Shown here one piece after another: positions 15,539 to 24,221 of a DNA stretch of 64,000 bases. Where the stretch lies: the NCBI GenBank assembly GCA_934438135.1, contig CAKSBP010000002.1:62001-126000 (forward strand), written 5' to 3'. The notes below the pieces were generated by a model that worked only from the letters and a program-made list of their open reading frames with translations, searched no databases and was not told the origin of the DNA. The DNA comes from an uncultured Clostridium sp. GTDB lineage: Bacteria; Bacillota; Clostridia; Lachnospirales; Lachnospiraceae. Position 1 is the first letter of the stretch; the number at the start of each line of letters is the position of its first letter. Made by a program: the position numbers and the translations under genes.

Positions 15539-17599
15539 ATGAGATTTGATAACAAAAAACGCGTTGCAAAACGTATCCTGTCTACAGTTTTAACAATGAG
15601 TTTAGCAGTTTCCATTTTAGACTGTCCATTTCTGAAAACGTTTCCACAAAATGTTTTACAGAATACAACCGCAAAAGCTGCATCCAATGTGTATGGATTA
15701 CAGAATGATGTACAGGATGGAGTTATTCTTCATTGTTGGAATTGGTCCTATAATAATATTAAAAATAATATGAAACTCATTGCAGAATCTGGATATTCCG
15801 CAATTCAGACATCACCAGTTACTCAGCCCAAAGATTATACATATGATGGTGAAGTAAGCAATGATGTTGGTATTCCAGATGGCTGTGGTGGAAGCGAAGG
15901 TAACTGGTGGAAATTATATCAGCCGGTATCTGAGAATATTTGTGACAATGGTGAGACATGGCTTGGAACCAAAGATGAATTTAAAGAAATGTGTTCTGAA
16001 GCAGAAAAATATGGTGTAAAGGTTATTGTAGATATCGTTGCAAACCATATGGCAAATATAAAAGGATGGCAGAATTCCTTAAGTGATGTTTCTCCACAGG
16101 TTGGAAAATACTGCAATCCAGATATGCTGACAGATCCTTCCTTCTGGCATATTAATACAACACAGTGCTGGTACAGTGATGGACGTTATGATATCACAAG
16201 AGGCAGCATCGGTATGCCGGACTTAAATACAGCTGATAAAAGAGTACAGAACATGATTTTAAATCTGTTAAAAGAATGTGTTGACTGCGGGGCAGATGGT
16301 TTCCGTTTCGATGCAGCAAAACATATTGAAACACCAGATGATGATTCTTCTTTTGCTAGTGACTTCTGGCCAACCGTAATCAATGGAATTCGTAATTATG
16401 CTGACCATGATTTATTCATTTATGGTGAAATTTTAAACACAGTCGGTGATAACTTTGATATAGGTAGTTATACAAAATACATGTCTGTAACAGATAACTC
16501 TACAGGCGACCATATCTTAAGTGATGTTCGTTACAACAACGCATCCAGTGCAGGTAGTGCAGGTGCACGTTATCAGAAAGATAAGACAGTACTTTGGGCA
16601 GAGTCACATGATACCTATATGGGTGGACCATCTTATCTGACAACAGATAAAATGATTAAAGATACGTGGTCTATCGTTGCAGCGAAAGAAGATTCTACCG
16701 CATTATATTTTGCAAGACCTTACTATTCAAAAGATATTCTTGTTAACGACAATGTAGATGGAAACAAGATTAATAAATCAGAAATAAAAGAAGCTCAGAT
16801 GGGTGAAGTTGGAACAATGACATGGTGTGATCCAAGTGTAGCTGCTGTAAACAAATTCCATAACTATTTTGCTGGGCAGGGTGAAAGAGTATCCAGCAAT
16901 GGAAATATTGTATATACAGAAAGAGGAAACTCTGGTGTTGTAGTTGCAAACTTAAGCGGAGCAGGAAACATTTCTATTCCAGTTTACAACATGTCAAATG
17001 GTATTTATAAAGATCAGGTTTCCGGAAATACATTTACAGTATCAAATGGTACTTTATCTGGAAATATTGCAAGCAGCGATGGTATTGCAGTTATTTACAA
17101 TCCAACAATTGTAACACCAACGCCATCACCATCTACACCAGCAACGCCATCACCAACACCATCTACATCAGCAACGCCATCACCAACACCATCTACATCA
17201 GCAACGGTATCACCATCACCATCTGCGTCTACCCCAATAACAGTAGAAGCGAATACCATTTATGTGAAAAATACAGCAAAATGGTCTAATGTATACTGCT
17301 ATATGTGGAACAACAGCAGTGATAGAAATGCTTCCTGGCCTGGTGTTAAGATGAACTATTTAGGTGACAACGTATGGTCTTATAAGATGTCTTCTTCTTA
17401 TAAAAATGTAATTTTCAATAACGGAAGCGGAACACAGACAGCAGATTTAGTATCACCAGGAGCAGGTTATATTTACGATAATCAAACTTCTTCTTTCACA
17501 AAGCTTCCTGGAAGCACACAGACAACAACTAGTCCGGAACCAACAACTAGTCCAGTTACGGATACTTATAAAGTTTACTGTAAGAATACAGCAGGCTGA
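15539..17599 (+). CDS. Secreted alpha-amylase GH13 with CBM26, ended by in-frame TGA
   Basis: ATG 15539 is eight bases from GAGGAGG; ATG 15533 is too close to it. Residues 1-48 are a signal peptide ending in KAA. A GH13 barrel follows: DIVANH, GFRFDAAKH (catalytic Asp about residue 258), FIYGEIL (Glu about 297) and AESHD (Asp about 358). A PTPS-type Pro/Thr/Ser linker leads to a CBM26-like starch-binding module (about 575-660) with its conserved WSNVYCYMW. A second linker starts a second module, but its first conserved Trp codon is TGA (17597-17599). The enzyme cuts extracellular starch; loss of the last module should leave catalysis intact. Confidence 0.9.
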   Translation: MRFDNKKRVAKRILSTVLTMSLAVSILDCPFLKTFPQNVLQNTTAKAASNVYGLQNDVQDGVILHCWNWSYNNIKNNMKLIAESGYSAIQTSPVTQPKDYTYDGEVSNDVGIPDGCGGSEGNWWKLYQPVSENICDNGETWLGTKDEFKEMCSEAEKYGVKVIVDIVANHMANIKGWQNSLSDVSPQVGKYCNPDMLTDPSFWHINTTQCWYSDGRYDITRGSIGMPDLNTADKRVQNMILNLLKECVDCGADGFRFDAAKHIETPDDDSSFASDFWPTVINGIRNYADHDLFIYGEILNTVGDNFDIGSYTKYMSVTDNSTGDHILSDVRYNNASSAGSAGARYQKDKTVLWAESHDTYMGGPSYLTTDKMIKDTWSIVAAKEDSTALYFARPYYSKDILVNDNVDGNKINKSEIKEAQMGEVGTMTWCDPSVAAVNKFHNYFAGQGERVSSNGNIVYTERGNSGVVVANLSGAGNISIPVYNMSNGIYKDQVSGNTFTVSNGTLSGNIASSDGIAVIYNPTIVTPTPSPSTPATPSPTPSTSATPSPTPSTSATVSPSPSASTPITVEANTIYVKNTAKWSNVYCYMWNNSSDRNASWPGVKMNYLGDNVWSYKMSSSYKNVIFNNGSGTQTADLVSPGAGYIYDNQTSSFTKLPGSTQTTTSPEPTTSPVTDTYKVYCKNTAG
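15633..15646 (+). promoter_or_regulatory. Candidate cre site inside the amylase gene
   Basis: TGAAAACGTTTCCA in the signal-peptide region agrees with the CcpA consensus at all but one position, about 210 bases downstream of the predicted start of transcription. It would act as a roadblock. It overlaps codons for LKTFP. Confidence 0.5.
17117..17224 (+). repeat. Tandem 30-base repeat coding the Pro/Thr/Ser linker
   Basis: Two perfect 30-base units lie at 17141-17170 and 17171-17200, with partial copies on both sides. Each encodes ATPSPTPSTS. The array is in frame and may vary in copy number between strains. Confidence 0.85.
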
Positions 17600-17824
17600 T
17601 CTAATGTATATTGTTATATGTGGAACAGCACAAGTGATACCATCGGTTCCTGGCCTGGTGTTGCAATGAAAAACGAAGGAAATAACATATGGTCTGTTGA
17701 AGTTTCTAAAAGTTATAAAAATGTAATTTTTACAAATGGAAGTGGAACACAGACAGGTGACCTTTCTTATCCAGGAGCAGATTATGTATACAATAACGGC
17801 AGTGGAAGCTGGAGTCAGAAATAA
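17600..17824 (+). pseudogene. Severed second CBM26 module of the amylase
   Basis: This stretch continues the amylase reading frame after the TGA without any shift for 74 codons. It reads SNVYCYMWNSTSD...SWPGVAMK...YKNVIFTNGSGTQTGDL, a near copy of the intact first module (17260-17510), also at the DNA level. The stop replaces TGG of the first copy. Without suppression this part is not made, because the only ATG (17618) has no ribosome site. Without the TGA the protein would be about 761 residues. Confidence 0.8.
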
Positions 17825-17914
17825 AAATATTGAAAATATGAAGTATTATTTAATTGGTTGTAAAGAACATCACTCTGACATATAATGTTACCATCACTTC
17901 GATGGAGGAAATTG

Positions 17915-18124
17915 ATGGAACCAAACAAACAGTATGATTTGAACACAGAAGGGGAGGGGCTGTTTTCATATGCCCTGAATGCAATGAAGGTGCTTTCAGA
18001 AGAAGAGAAAAAACAGCTTTTTGAAGAACTGAAGCAGGTATTAAGCCATTATCGAAGAACGGTAGATCTGACACAGCTTGGATTCCCTGAGAATTACGAG
18101 GAAATTTTAGAAGAACAAATTTAA
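17915..18124 (+). CDS. Small hypothetical protein
   Basis: ATG 17915 lies six bases after GGAGG and gives 69 residues, starting MEPNKQYDLNTEGEGLF. The sequence is charged and helical (LSEEEKKQLFEELKQVLSHYRR), with no Cys, signal or membrane segment. I do not recognise the family. It sits alone between the amylase and argC and has its own terminator. Confidence 0.65.
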   Translation: MEPNKQYDLNTEGEGLFSYALNAMKVLSEEEKKQLFEELKQVLSHYRRTVDLTQLGFPENYEEILEEQI

Positions 18125-18141
18125 TGGAAGCGTTTGTGGGG

Positions 18142-18166
18142 AGAGCCCTTGTGGGCTCTTCTTTTT
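18142..18166 (+). terminator. Intrinsic terminator
   Basis: AGAGCCC-TTGT-GGGCTCT followed by TCTTTTT. Confidence 0.88.
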
Positions 18167-18311
18167 AAAAATCTCATTTCTATTATAGTGAAAAGGCCTG
18201 TATGGGGAACGAAATCATATTTTTAGTGGCAAATCAGCCATCACTACGGTATAATAGTTCCAAGGAAAATTTTTGTGATATTACGATTTAGGAGAAAGAA
18301 GGAACTTTGGA

Positions 18312-19259
18312 ATGAAGACAAAAATTTATATTGATGGAAGTGCAGGAACAACAGGACTGCGTATTAATGAACGTTTCCAAAACAGAGATGATGTTGAGAT
18401 TCTTCGGATACCGGAAGAATTAAGAAAGGATACGGAGACAAGAAAGCAGTTTATTAATGAATCCGATATTACATTCTTATGTCTACCGGATGCGGCAGCT
18501 AGAGAAGCAGTTGCTTTAGTAGAAAATGATCATGTAAGAATTTTGGATACATCTACAGCACATAGAACCGAAGAAGGCTGGGCATATGGATTCCCAGAAT
18601 TAGGAGACTGTTTCAGACAGAATATTAAAAATGGAAAACGTGTAGCTGTTCCAGGATGCCATGCAACGGGATTTATTTCTCTCGCTTATCCACTGGTAAG
18701 TCAAAAAATTCTTCCGAGTGATTATCCAGTCGCAAGTTTTTCTTTGACTGGTTACAGCGGTGGCGGTAAGAAAATGATTGCAGAGTATGAATCAGAAGAA
18801 CGTACAGCAGAGTATGATGCACCAAGAGAATATGCTTTGACACAGAAGCATAAACATTTAAAAGAAATGAGGAAAATTACAGGACTTGATAAAGAACCTT
18901 TATTCAGTCCGATTGTAGCGGATTATTATAGCGGAATGGTTGTTTCTCTTCCATTATATGCAGAGATGTTAAACGGTTCCATGACACCGGAAAAAGTACA
19001 TAAATTTTTCAGTGATTTTTATGCAGGAGAGAAATTTATCAAAGTAATGCCATGTGGTGTGGAAGCGGATATGAGAGGATTCTTAGGCGGAAACGGATGC
19101 TCCGGCTGGGATGGTTTAGAGATTTATGTAACTGGAAATGAAGAAAGAATTCTCATATCTTCCCGCTTTGATAACTTAGGAAAAGGTGCTTCCGGTGCAG
19201 CAATCCAGTGTATGAATATTATTACTGGATGTGATGAGGCGAAAGGATTGAATCTGTAG
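18312..19259 (+). CDS. argC: N-acetyl-gamma-glutamyl-phosphate reductase, type 2
   Basis: The 315-residue protein begins KIYIDGSAGTTGLRI (NADP-binding) and has C116 in VPGCHATGF, the catalytic cysteine that forms the thioester. Length and the ILDTSTAHR segment are those of the short (type 2) ArgC. It reduces N-acetyl-glutamyl-phosphate to the semialdehyde in arginine synthesis. No other arg gene is in the window, so it is detached from an arginine operon. Confidence 0.92.
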   Translation: MKTKIYIDGSAGTTGLRINERFQNRDDVEILRIPEELRKDTETRKQFINESDITFLCLPDAAAREAVALVENDHVRILDTSTAHRTEEGWAYGFPELGDCFRQNIKNGKRVAVPGCHATGFISLAYPLVSQKILPSDYPVASFSLTGYSGGGKKMIAEYESEERTAEYDAPREYALTQKHKHLKEMRKITGLDKEPLFSPIVADYYSGMVVSLPLYAEMLNGSMTPEKVHKFFSDFYAGEKFIKVMPCGVEADMRGFLGGNGCSGWDGLEIYVTGNEERILISSRFDNLGKGASGAAIQCMNIITGCDEAKGLNL

Positions 19260-19342
19260 GAACTTTGTAAAAACAGATGTATGTAATACGTGTGCTGTTA
19301 AAAGAAAGGTAATGTTTTTTGAAAGATAAATTGTAAAGAAAT

Positions 19343-19387
19343 AAAGAAGTCTTACAATAATTTTATTAGGTATTGTAAGACTTCTTT
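19343..19387. terminator. Bidirectional terminator
   Basis: AAAGAAGTCTTACAATA pairs with TATTGTAAGACTTCTTT (17 bp) between convergent argC and the nitrilase gene; T-runs lie on both strands. Confidence 0.9.
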
Positions 19388-19399
19388 ACTATTTAGGTA

Positions 19400-20293
19400 C
19401 TATTTTTTAAAGGTTTCATATACTGGAATATATATATCAGGGCGCATATCACGAAAGAAACTGTTTCCACCAATTCCCATACCGAAAGAAAAAGATTTTT
19501 GAATTTCTTTTTTTACGTCAACATCTGCGATTGCAATTCCTTCCTCAAAACCAGTAGATGCAAGTTCAACACCTTGTGGATTTATAATTCTTGCATGACC
19601 GGCACCACACCAAAGTGCATCGCCAGAACAATATTGGTTAGAAGCAACAAAAATGAATGAATTCTCCATAGCACGACAGTTTCCAAACATTTTGTACTGC
19701 ATCAGGAGAGGGTCGTCTTCTATTTTTTTTAAATCAGTAGCTGGCCAGGCAGTTGGACATATAACAATTTCTGCTCCTAACAGTTTTAGGCACCTGGATG
19801 CTTCGGGATAAGACTGTTCGAAGCAGATTATAATACCAATCCGTCCGATTGGAGTATCAAATACCTCGAAATGATCGCCTGGAAAAAAGTAAAGACGTTC
19901 AGTTCCAGGCTGATGAATTTTGTGATATTTTCCGATAAATCCATTTGGTCCTACTAATACTACTGTATTATATGCCCGTTCACAGTAAAGTGTATCTTTT
20001 TCAAAGATACCAAAAGATATGTACATATTATTTTTTTTAGCCTGTTCCATGATGAGTTGAGTAGTAGGACCAGATGGAACGGATTCTGCTGTCTGCAGCA
20101 GTGCATAAGAAGCGTCTGGACTGATTGTAGAAGGACAAAATTTTTTACCAAATCCTGGTACGGAGACCTCTGGAAATACAAGGAGGTCTATTTTTTCTTT
20201 TGCAGCTCTTTCAATAAATTTTAAATGTTTTTTTATATTTGTTTGTTTATCGGCCATAGAATCCATAGATATCGATCCAATTCTGATTGTCAT
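19400..20293 (-). CDS. Carbon-nitrogen hydrolase (nitrilase superfamily)
   Basis: The 297-residue protein shows the family triad: E42 in FPEVSVPG, K125 in GKYHKIHQPG, and C157 in IIICFEQSYPE. Members hydrolyse amides or nitriles such as N-carbamoyl amines or omega-amides. The subfamily and substrate are not clear here, and no polyamine or pyrimidine genes adjoin. It is monocistronic, with a leader of about 140 bases that contains a hairpin. Confidence 0.88.
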   Translation of the reverse strand: MTIRIGSISMDSMADKQTNIKKHLKFIERAAKEKIDLLVFPEVSVPGFGKKFCPSTISPDASYALLQTAESVPSGPTTQLIMEQAKKNNMYISFGIFEKDTLYCERAYNTVVLVGPNGFIGKYHKIHQPGTERLYFFPGDHFEVFDTPIGRIGIIICFEQSYPEASRCLKLLGAEIVICPTAWPATDLKKIEDDPLLMQYKMFGNCRAMENSFIFVASNQYCSGDALWCGAGHARIINPQGVELASTGFEEGIAIADVDVKKEIQKSFSFGMGIGGNSFFRDMRPDIYIPVYETFKK

Positions 20294-20327
20294 TTTGTAC
20301 CATCCTTCCTTAAATAATAATTAGATT

Positions 20328-20362
20328 GACAATAAAAATGATGAAAATATGATTTTATTGTC
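20328..20362 (-). repeat. Inverted repeat in the nitrilase-gene leader
   Basis: GACAATAAAA (20328-20337) and TTTTATTGTC (20353-20362) form a 10-bp stem with a 15-base loop, 35 bases upstream of the start codon. It may be an operator or an RNA structure. Confidence 0.5.
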
Positions 20363-20439
20363 GAATATCAGAGACTGAAAATAGAAAATATCGATTTATC
20401 TCAAAAAACATAGAAATAAGGATAAATCTGTATAAGTTT

Positions 20440-20468
20440 ATTATACCAAATTGGGAAATGGTGGACAA
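20440..20468 (-). promoter_or_regulatory. Promoter of the nitrilase-family gene
   Basis: On the minus strand TTGTCC (20468-20463) and TATAAT (20445-20440) are 17 bases apart. The 476-base space 20294-20769 otherwise holds the two promoters, the leader hairpins and A+T-rich sequence with no gene. Confidence 0.65.
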
Positions 20469-20627
20469 TAGTATTCTTGTATAATCTGACATATTATTGT
20501 AATTCCACAAAGCATTAAACTAGTTGATATGTTTGCTCATGGCACATCAGAGAAGTAAAAAATATCTTGAAAATTCTAAATGTAAATATCAAGACTATTT
20601 TAACAAAAATAGCATCCGATTTATATC

Positions 20628-20656
20628 TTGACTTGCTATAAGAAAAATGATAAAAT
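20628..20656 (+). promoter_or_regulatory. Promoter of the YitT-family gene
   Basis: TTGACT (20628-20633), 17-base spacer, TAAAAT (20651-20656). Transcription should start near 20663. Confidence 0.75.
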
Positions 20657-20666
20657 AATACTATTT

Positions 20667-20718
20667 AAAAGAGCAGTTGCGAATTATATTTATAATAATT
20701 TGTGGTTGCTCTTTTTTT
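20667..20718 (+). terminator. Leader terminator (attenuator) before the YitT-family gene
   Basis: A continuous stem of about 21 bp, including several G-U pairs, joins 20667-20687 with 20695-20715 and runs into seven T. It begins a few bases after the predicted transcript start and ends 51 bases before the gene, so it should stop most transcripts unless something intervenes. Confidence 0.75.
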
Positions 20719-20769
20719 GTTCGAAAAATGGATTCAGATATTTTTATGGAAAAGGGAGAGTTGATAAAA

Positions 20770-21660
20770 ATGAAAGACTATTTAAAAATGAAAGGATATT
20801 TAAACAAGGAATGTTTTTTTGATATTCTGATAGAAGTAGTGGGAAGTTTTCTTGTTGCACTGGCACTATATAATTTTGCTTTGATGGCAGAGTTCCCGAT
20901 GACTGGATTTTCAGGAATTTCTATGATTTTATATCGATTGTTTGGACTGCCGATTGGTTTAACAACGATTTTTTTAAATATACCAGTAGCTATTCTATGC
21001 TACAAGCTTTTAGGGCGTGGATTTTTCTTACGTTCTATCCGTTGTATGATAATATCCTCTGTTATGATTGATTATATAGCGCCGCTTCTGCCTGTTTATC
21101 ATGGAGACCGCCTGTTAGCAGCTATTTGTACAGGTTTTTTGGGGGGATTTGGTTACTCCATGATTTATATGAGAAATTCATCTACAGGAGGTTCTGATTT
21201 TATTGTTATGGCGGTGAAGGCATTAAAACCGTATCTGTCTCTTGGAAAAATTGTATTCTTATCTGATGTAGGAATTATTCTTGCTGGTGGGATTATTTTT
21301 AAAGATATGGACGGTATTGTCTACGGAATGATTATTAATTATATTTTTGCCATTGCAGTAGATAAGATGATGTATGGAATGAATGCTGGGAAGCTAGCAT
21401 TGATTGTAACAGATTATGGTTCCAAAGTTGCCCAGATGATTGATGAAAACTGCGGACGTGGTTCTACGATTATTGATGCAAAGGGCGGATACAAACAGGA
21501 CCACAGAGACGTTGTAATGTGTGCATGCAGTACAAAACAGATGTATTTGGTAGAGAAATCAGTTAAAAAAATTGATGAAAATGCGTTTACAATTATTATG
21601 GAATCCAATGAAGTTCTTGGAGAGGGATTCCAGAATAAGAGAGTGGCAGAGATTGAATAA
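20770..21660 (+). CDS. YitT-family membrane protein (DUF161/DUF2179)
   Basis: Start taken at ATG 20770 behind GGGAGAG; the longer frame would begin inside the leader hairpin. The 296-residue protein has five to six membrane helices (MTGFSGISMILYRLFGLPIGL, GFLGGFGYSMIYMRNSSTGGSDF) and a soluble C-terminal DUF2179 domain of about 80 residues with RGSTIIDAKGGYK and MCACSTKQMYLVEK. The family is widespread in Firmicutes and its transport role is unproven. The gene has its own promoter with a leader terminator. Confidence 0.9.
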   Translation: MKDYLKMKGYLNKECFFDILIEVVGSFLVALALYNFALMAEFPMTGFSGISMILYRLFGLPIGLTTIFLNIPVAILCYKLLGRGFFLRSIRCMIISSVMIDYIAPLLPVYHGDRLLAAICTGFLGGFGYSMIYMRNSSTGGSDFIVMAVKALKPYLSLGKIVFLSDVGIILAGGIIFKDMDGIVYGMIINYIFAIAVDKMMYGMNAGKLALIVTDYGSKVAQMIDENCGRGSTIIDAKGGYKQDHRDVVMCACSTKQMYLVEKSVKKIDENAFTIIMESNEVLGEGFQNKRVAEIE

Positions 21661-21700
21661 GGCGCACTTTGTAAAAAGAAATCCATAGAATAACAGAAAA

Positions 21701-21763
21701 TGCGGAAAATCCGTGTTTCTGATAAGTTTATTGAGGAATTGGAAACACTGGATTTCTTCCGCA
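21701..21763. terminator. Hairpin between convergent genes
   Basis: TGCGGAAAATCCGTGTTTC pairs, with bulges, with GAAACACTGGATTTCTTCCGCA, then TATATTTGTTTT. Likely shared by the converging YitT and kinase genes. Confidence 0.65.
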
Positions 21764-21791
21764 GTATATTTGTTTTAGATTTTAAAAATAT

Positions 21792-22604
21792 TTATAATGC
21801 CCTGGCACCACCGAAATGGCTTAGAGTTTCTGTGGCAAGGCGTTTTCCTTCTTTCATGGCAGAAGGAATGTTTTTATGAATGAGCCAGTCGGCAATGAAG
21901 CCAGCCTGGAAGCTGTCGCCGCATCCAGTTGTGTCGACAATTTCACTGACTTTGTCTGCAGAGAACGGGTATCGTCTGCCATTATACCATGCAACGCTTC
22001 CTTTTTCTGCATAGGTCGCAATAAAGATGCCACTGTAAGTTAAAGACCATGCACTTAATGCCTGCTCAGTATCTGCATTTCCGCTGATAAATAAGATATT
22101 TATATAAGGAAGAAATTTTTCAAATTTATCATAATCACTGCATGTATTAAAATCCACGGTAAGACAGAAAGAATATTCTTTTTTTAGGGTCAGAATATCA
22201 GAAAATACTGGGCAGTTAATAGAGGTATGAACGATATCAGCAGATTTGATTAAATCAAAATCTTCTGGTAAAAGGCGGAATGTTTCATATACACCGCCTG
22301 TCCAGGAATCAGGTTTATAGTAGAGTTCGCCGTTTTCAGTCAGATAGGTAATATTATTTGCAGTTACTCCGGGAGTTATATGTAAGTGAGAAATGTCAAT
22401 TGGATAGTTTTTTAAAAGAGAAAGGATAGATGTTCCATAATCGTCTGTGCCCACAGCACCAAGAAGATGTACGGTAAGTCCATCATACTGACAGCAGTTT
22501 GTTGCAAAATTAAGGGATTCGCCGCCAGCATAGAGTGCTGTTTCCTGTCCTAGATTATTTACATAGCGGTCCATACAAATAGAGGTCATAGTAATGAGAT
22601 TCAT
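21792..22604 (-). CDS. PfkB-family sugar kinase, FrlD-like
   Basis: Start taken at the ATG ending at 22604 behind AAAGGAGG; the longer frame adds 12 unsupported codons. The 270-residue protein has the N-terminal GG of ribokinase-type enzymes (YAGGESLNFATNCC) and the C-terminal anion-hole and catalytic motif VDTTGCGDSFQAGF. VDISHLHITPGVTA-type spacing and the GSVAWYNGRRY segment resemble fructoselysine 6-kinase FrlD. No deglycase (FrlB) or transporter is adjacent, so the substrate stays open. It stands alone between convergent and divergent neighbours. Confidence 0.82.
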   Translation of the reverse strand: MNLITMTSICMDRYVNNLGQETALYAGGESLNFATNCCQYDGLTVHLLGAVGTDDYGTSILSLLKNYPIDISHLHITPGVTANNITYLTENGELYYKPDSWTGGVYETFRLLPEDFDLIKSADIVHTSINCPVFSDILTLKKEYSFCLTVDFNTCSDYDKFEKFLPYINILFISGNADTEQALSAWSLTYSGIFIATYAEKGSVAWYNGRRYPFSADKVSEIVDTTGCGDSFQAGFIADWLIHKNIPSAMKEGKRLATETLSHFGGARAL

Positions 22605-22976
22605 AACAAATCCTCCTTTATTATAAACATATATTATCAATGTATCATATATGAAAAAAATGTCAATGTAGTTTCAAAGAAATCAAAAGAAAGGAAAATA
22701 AATTTATAGATTTTTGATGTAGAATGTCTTATAATAAATGCATGTTAATAATTGGACAGAAGCAGGGTATCGCAAAATATGTGATACCCTGTACTTTAAA
22801 ATCTTCGGTTTATTGGAGTAGCAGTATTCGTGTGGATGATTCTGAGACATTACCACAAGGATTGTAATAAATTGTGTAAGGAATAGAGAACCAGGATGCT
22901 GGAGTAATGAACGGAAAACAAAAAATAGAGGATTTTAGATTTTATTATAATAGTGGAGTTAGTGGAGGGAATTACA
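22605..22976. other. Intergenic space with one orphan hairpin
   Basis: This 372-base space is between divergent genes. CAGGGTATC and GATACCCTG (22763-22791) make a 9-bp hairpin without a T-run. I found no match to a riboswitch class or T-box and no convincing short gene. Confidence 0.5.
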
Positions 22977-23519
22977 ATGGCGTATCAATTGCCAAGTTTT
23001 AAGTACCAGCCTAATTTAGTGGAAAATGAGATTTTTACAGAATCAGAAGACGGAAAAGAAGTAGTCTGTCAATGCTGTGGAAAGAAAACAAAGTACTACT
23101 ATGAACTTTTAATGTATTCACAGGAAAATGTGGATTGCCTTTGTCCAGAATGCATTAAGAGTGGGGAAGCAGCAGAAAAGTTTCAAGGAGATTTTATTCA
23201 GGCAGCAGAACCAATTTCCGATCCAATGGGGAAGAAGAGAGAAGAACTGTTTAAACGGACACCTGGAATTGTATCCTGGCAGGGTGAATACTGGCTTGCA
23301 TGCTGTAATGACTACTGTGCCTTTGTAGGATATGTGGGAGTGGAAGAACTGGACAAGCTTGGTATTACAGATGAAGTAATTGATAATTATTTAAAAAATG
23401 ACTCTTGGATTGAGAAGGATATTCTTTTAAAGGGGCTTTCCAAAAAAGGGTGGATGAGTGGTTATTTGTATCGGTGTCTTCATTGTGGAAAATACAGGCT
23501 TTGGGTTGATGTAGATTAG
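22977..23519 (+). CDS. CbrC-family (UPF0167) protein
   Basis: ATG 22977 follows GGAGGG. The 180-residue protein starts MAYQLPSFKYQPN and has Cys pairs at CQCCGK, CLCPEC, ACCNDYC and CLHCGKY, probably zinc sites. This layout is that of the CbrC/UPF0167 family, whose E. coli member affects colicin E2 tolerance through an unknown mechanism. It precedes a response regulator by 21 bases and is likely co-transcribed with it. Confidence 0.82.
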   Translation: MAYQLPSFKYQPNLVENEIFTESEDGKEVVCQCCGKKTKYYYELLMYSQENVDCLCPECIKSGEAAEKFQGDFIQAAEPISDPMGKKREELFKRTPGIVSWQGEYWLACCNDYCAFVGYVGVEELDKLGITDEVIDNYLKNDSWIEKDILLKGLSKKGWMSGYLYRCLHCGKYRLWVDVD

Positions 23520-23540
23520 GAAGGGGCAGCAGGTAGATAA

Positions 23541-24221
23541 ATGAGTAAAATTCTAATTATTGAAGATAACAAAGATGTAAATGAAATATTAAAGGAAGTC
23601 ATGGAGGCAGAAGGCTATGACACGGAATCTGCTTATGATGGAATGGAGGGCCTTAAGAAGGCGGAAAAAGAAGACAGTGACTTAATTTTATTGGATATTA
23701 TGCTTCCTTATAAGAATGGTGATGAAGTGCTTCGTGGAATACGAAAAAAATCGAATGTGCCAGTAATTATCCTTTCGGCAAAAGATATGGCTGGCACAAA
23801 AATTGATTTATTAGAACTAGGAGCAGACGATTACATAACAAAGCCATTTGATTTGGGTGAAGTTGCAGAGAGAGTTGCTGCCAACCTTGGAAGAGTGGAA
23901 AAGCAGCAACATATCTCTAACCGGTTAACCTACAAAGATTTGATTCTGGATACGGATTTGAAGCAGGTCAGCACCAATGGACAAGTATTGGATGCAACTT
24001 CCAAGGAATATAAGATATTAGAACTCTTTGTGTCAAATAAAGGGAAAGTATTCTCCAAGGCTAATATATATGAATCTGTTTGGAAAGAAGAATATCTTGG
24101 AGATGACAATGCAGTAAAAACACATATAAGCAATCTTCGGGGAAAGCTGAAAAAATTTGGGGAGTACGAAGATTACATCGAAACAATCTGGAGGATGGGT
24201 TACCGACTCTATCGTGAATAA
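23541..24221 (+). CDS. OmpR-family response regulator without adjacent kinase
   Basis: The 226-residue protein has a receiver domain (D9, phospho-acceptor D52 in LILLDIMLP, KPFDLGE lysine) and a winged-helix DNA-binding domain (about 130-226, LDATSKEYKILELF and TIWRMGYRLY). The gene that normally follows, a histidine kinase, is missing; an M48 protease comes next. A 12-codon open frame with a good ribosome site at 24243 could be the vestige of a kinase start. The cognate kinase must be elsewhere or lost. Confidence 0.92.
   Translation: MSKILIIEDNKDVNEILKEVMEAEGYDTESAYDGMEGLKKAEKEDSDLILLDIMLPYKNGDEVLRGIRKKSNVPVIILSAKDMAGTKIDLLELGADDYITKPFDLGEVAERVAANLGRVEKQQHISNRLTYKDLILDTDLKQVSTNGQVLDATSKEYKILELFVSNKGKVFSKANIYESVWKEEYLGDDNAVKTHISNLRGKLKKFGEYEDYIETIWRMGYRLYRE

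Noticed and set aside
17597..17599. TGA as a selenocysteine codon
   Set aside because: The position is a Trp in the sister module, in a secreted carbohydrate-binding domain, and no selenocysteine element is evident. A nonsense change is simpler.
22640..22950. Possible T-box or riboswitch in front of the CbrC gene
   Set aside because: Only one isolated hairpin is present; no T-box sequence (TGGNACC type) or known aptamer core.
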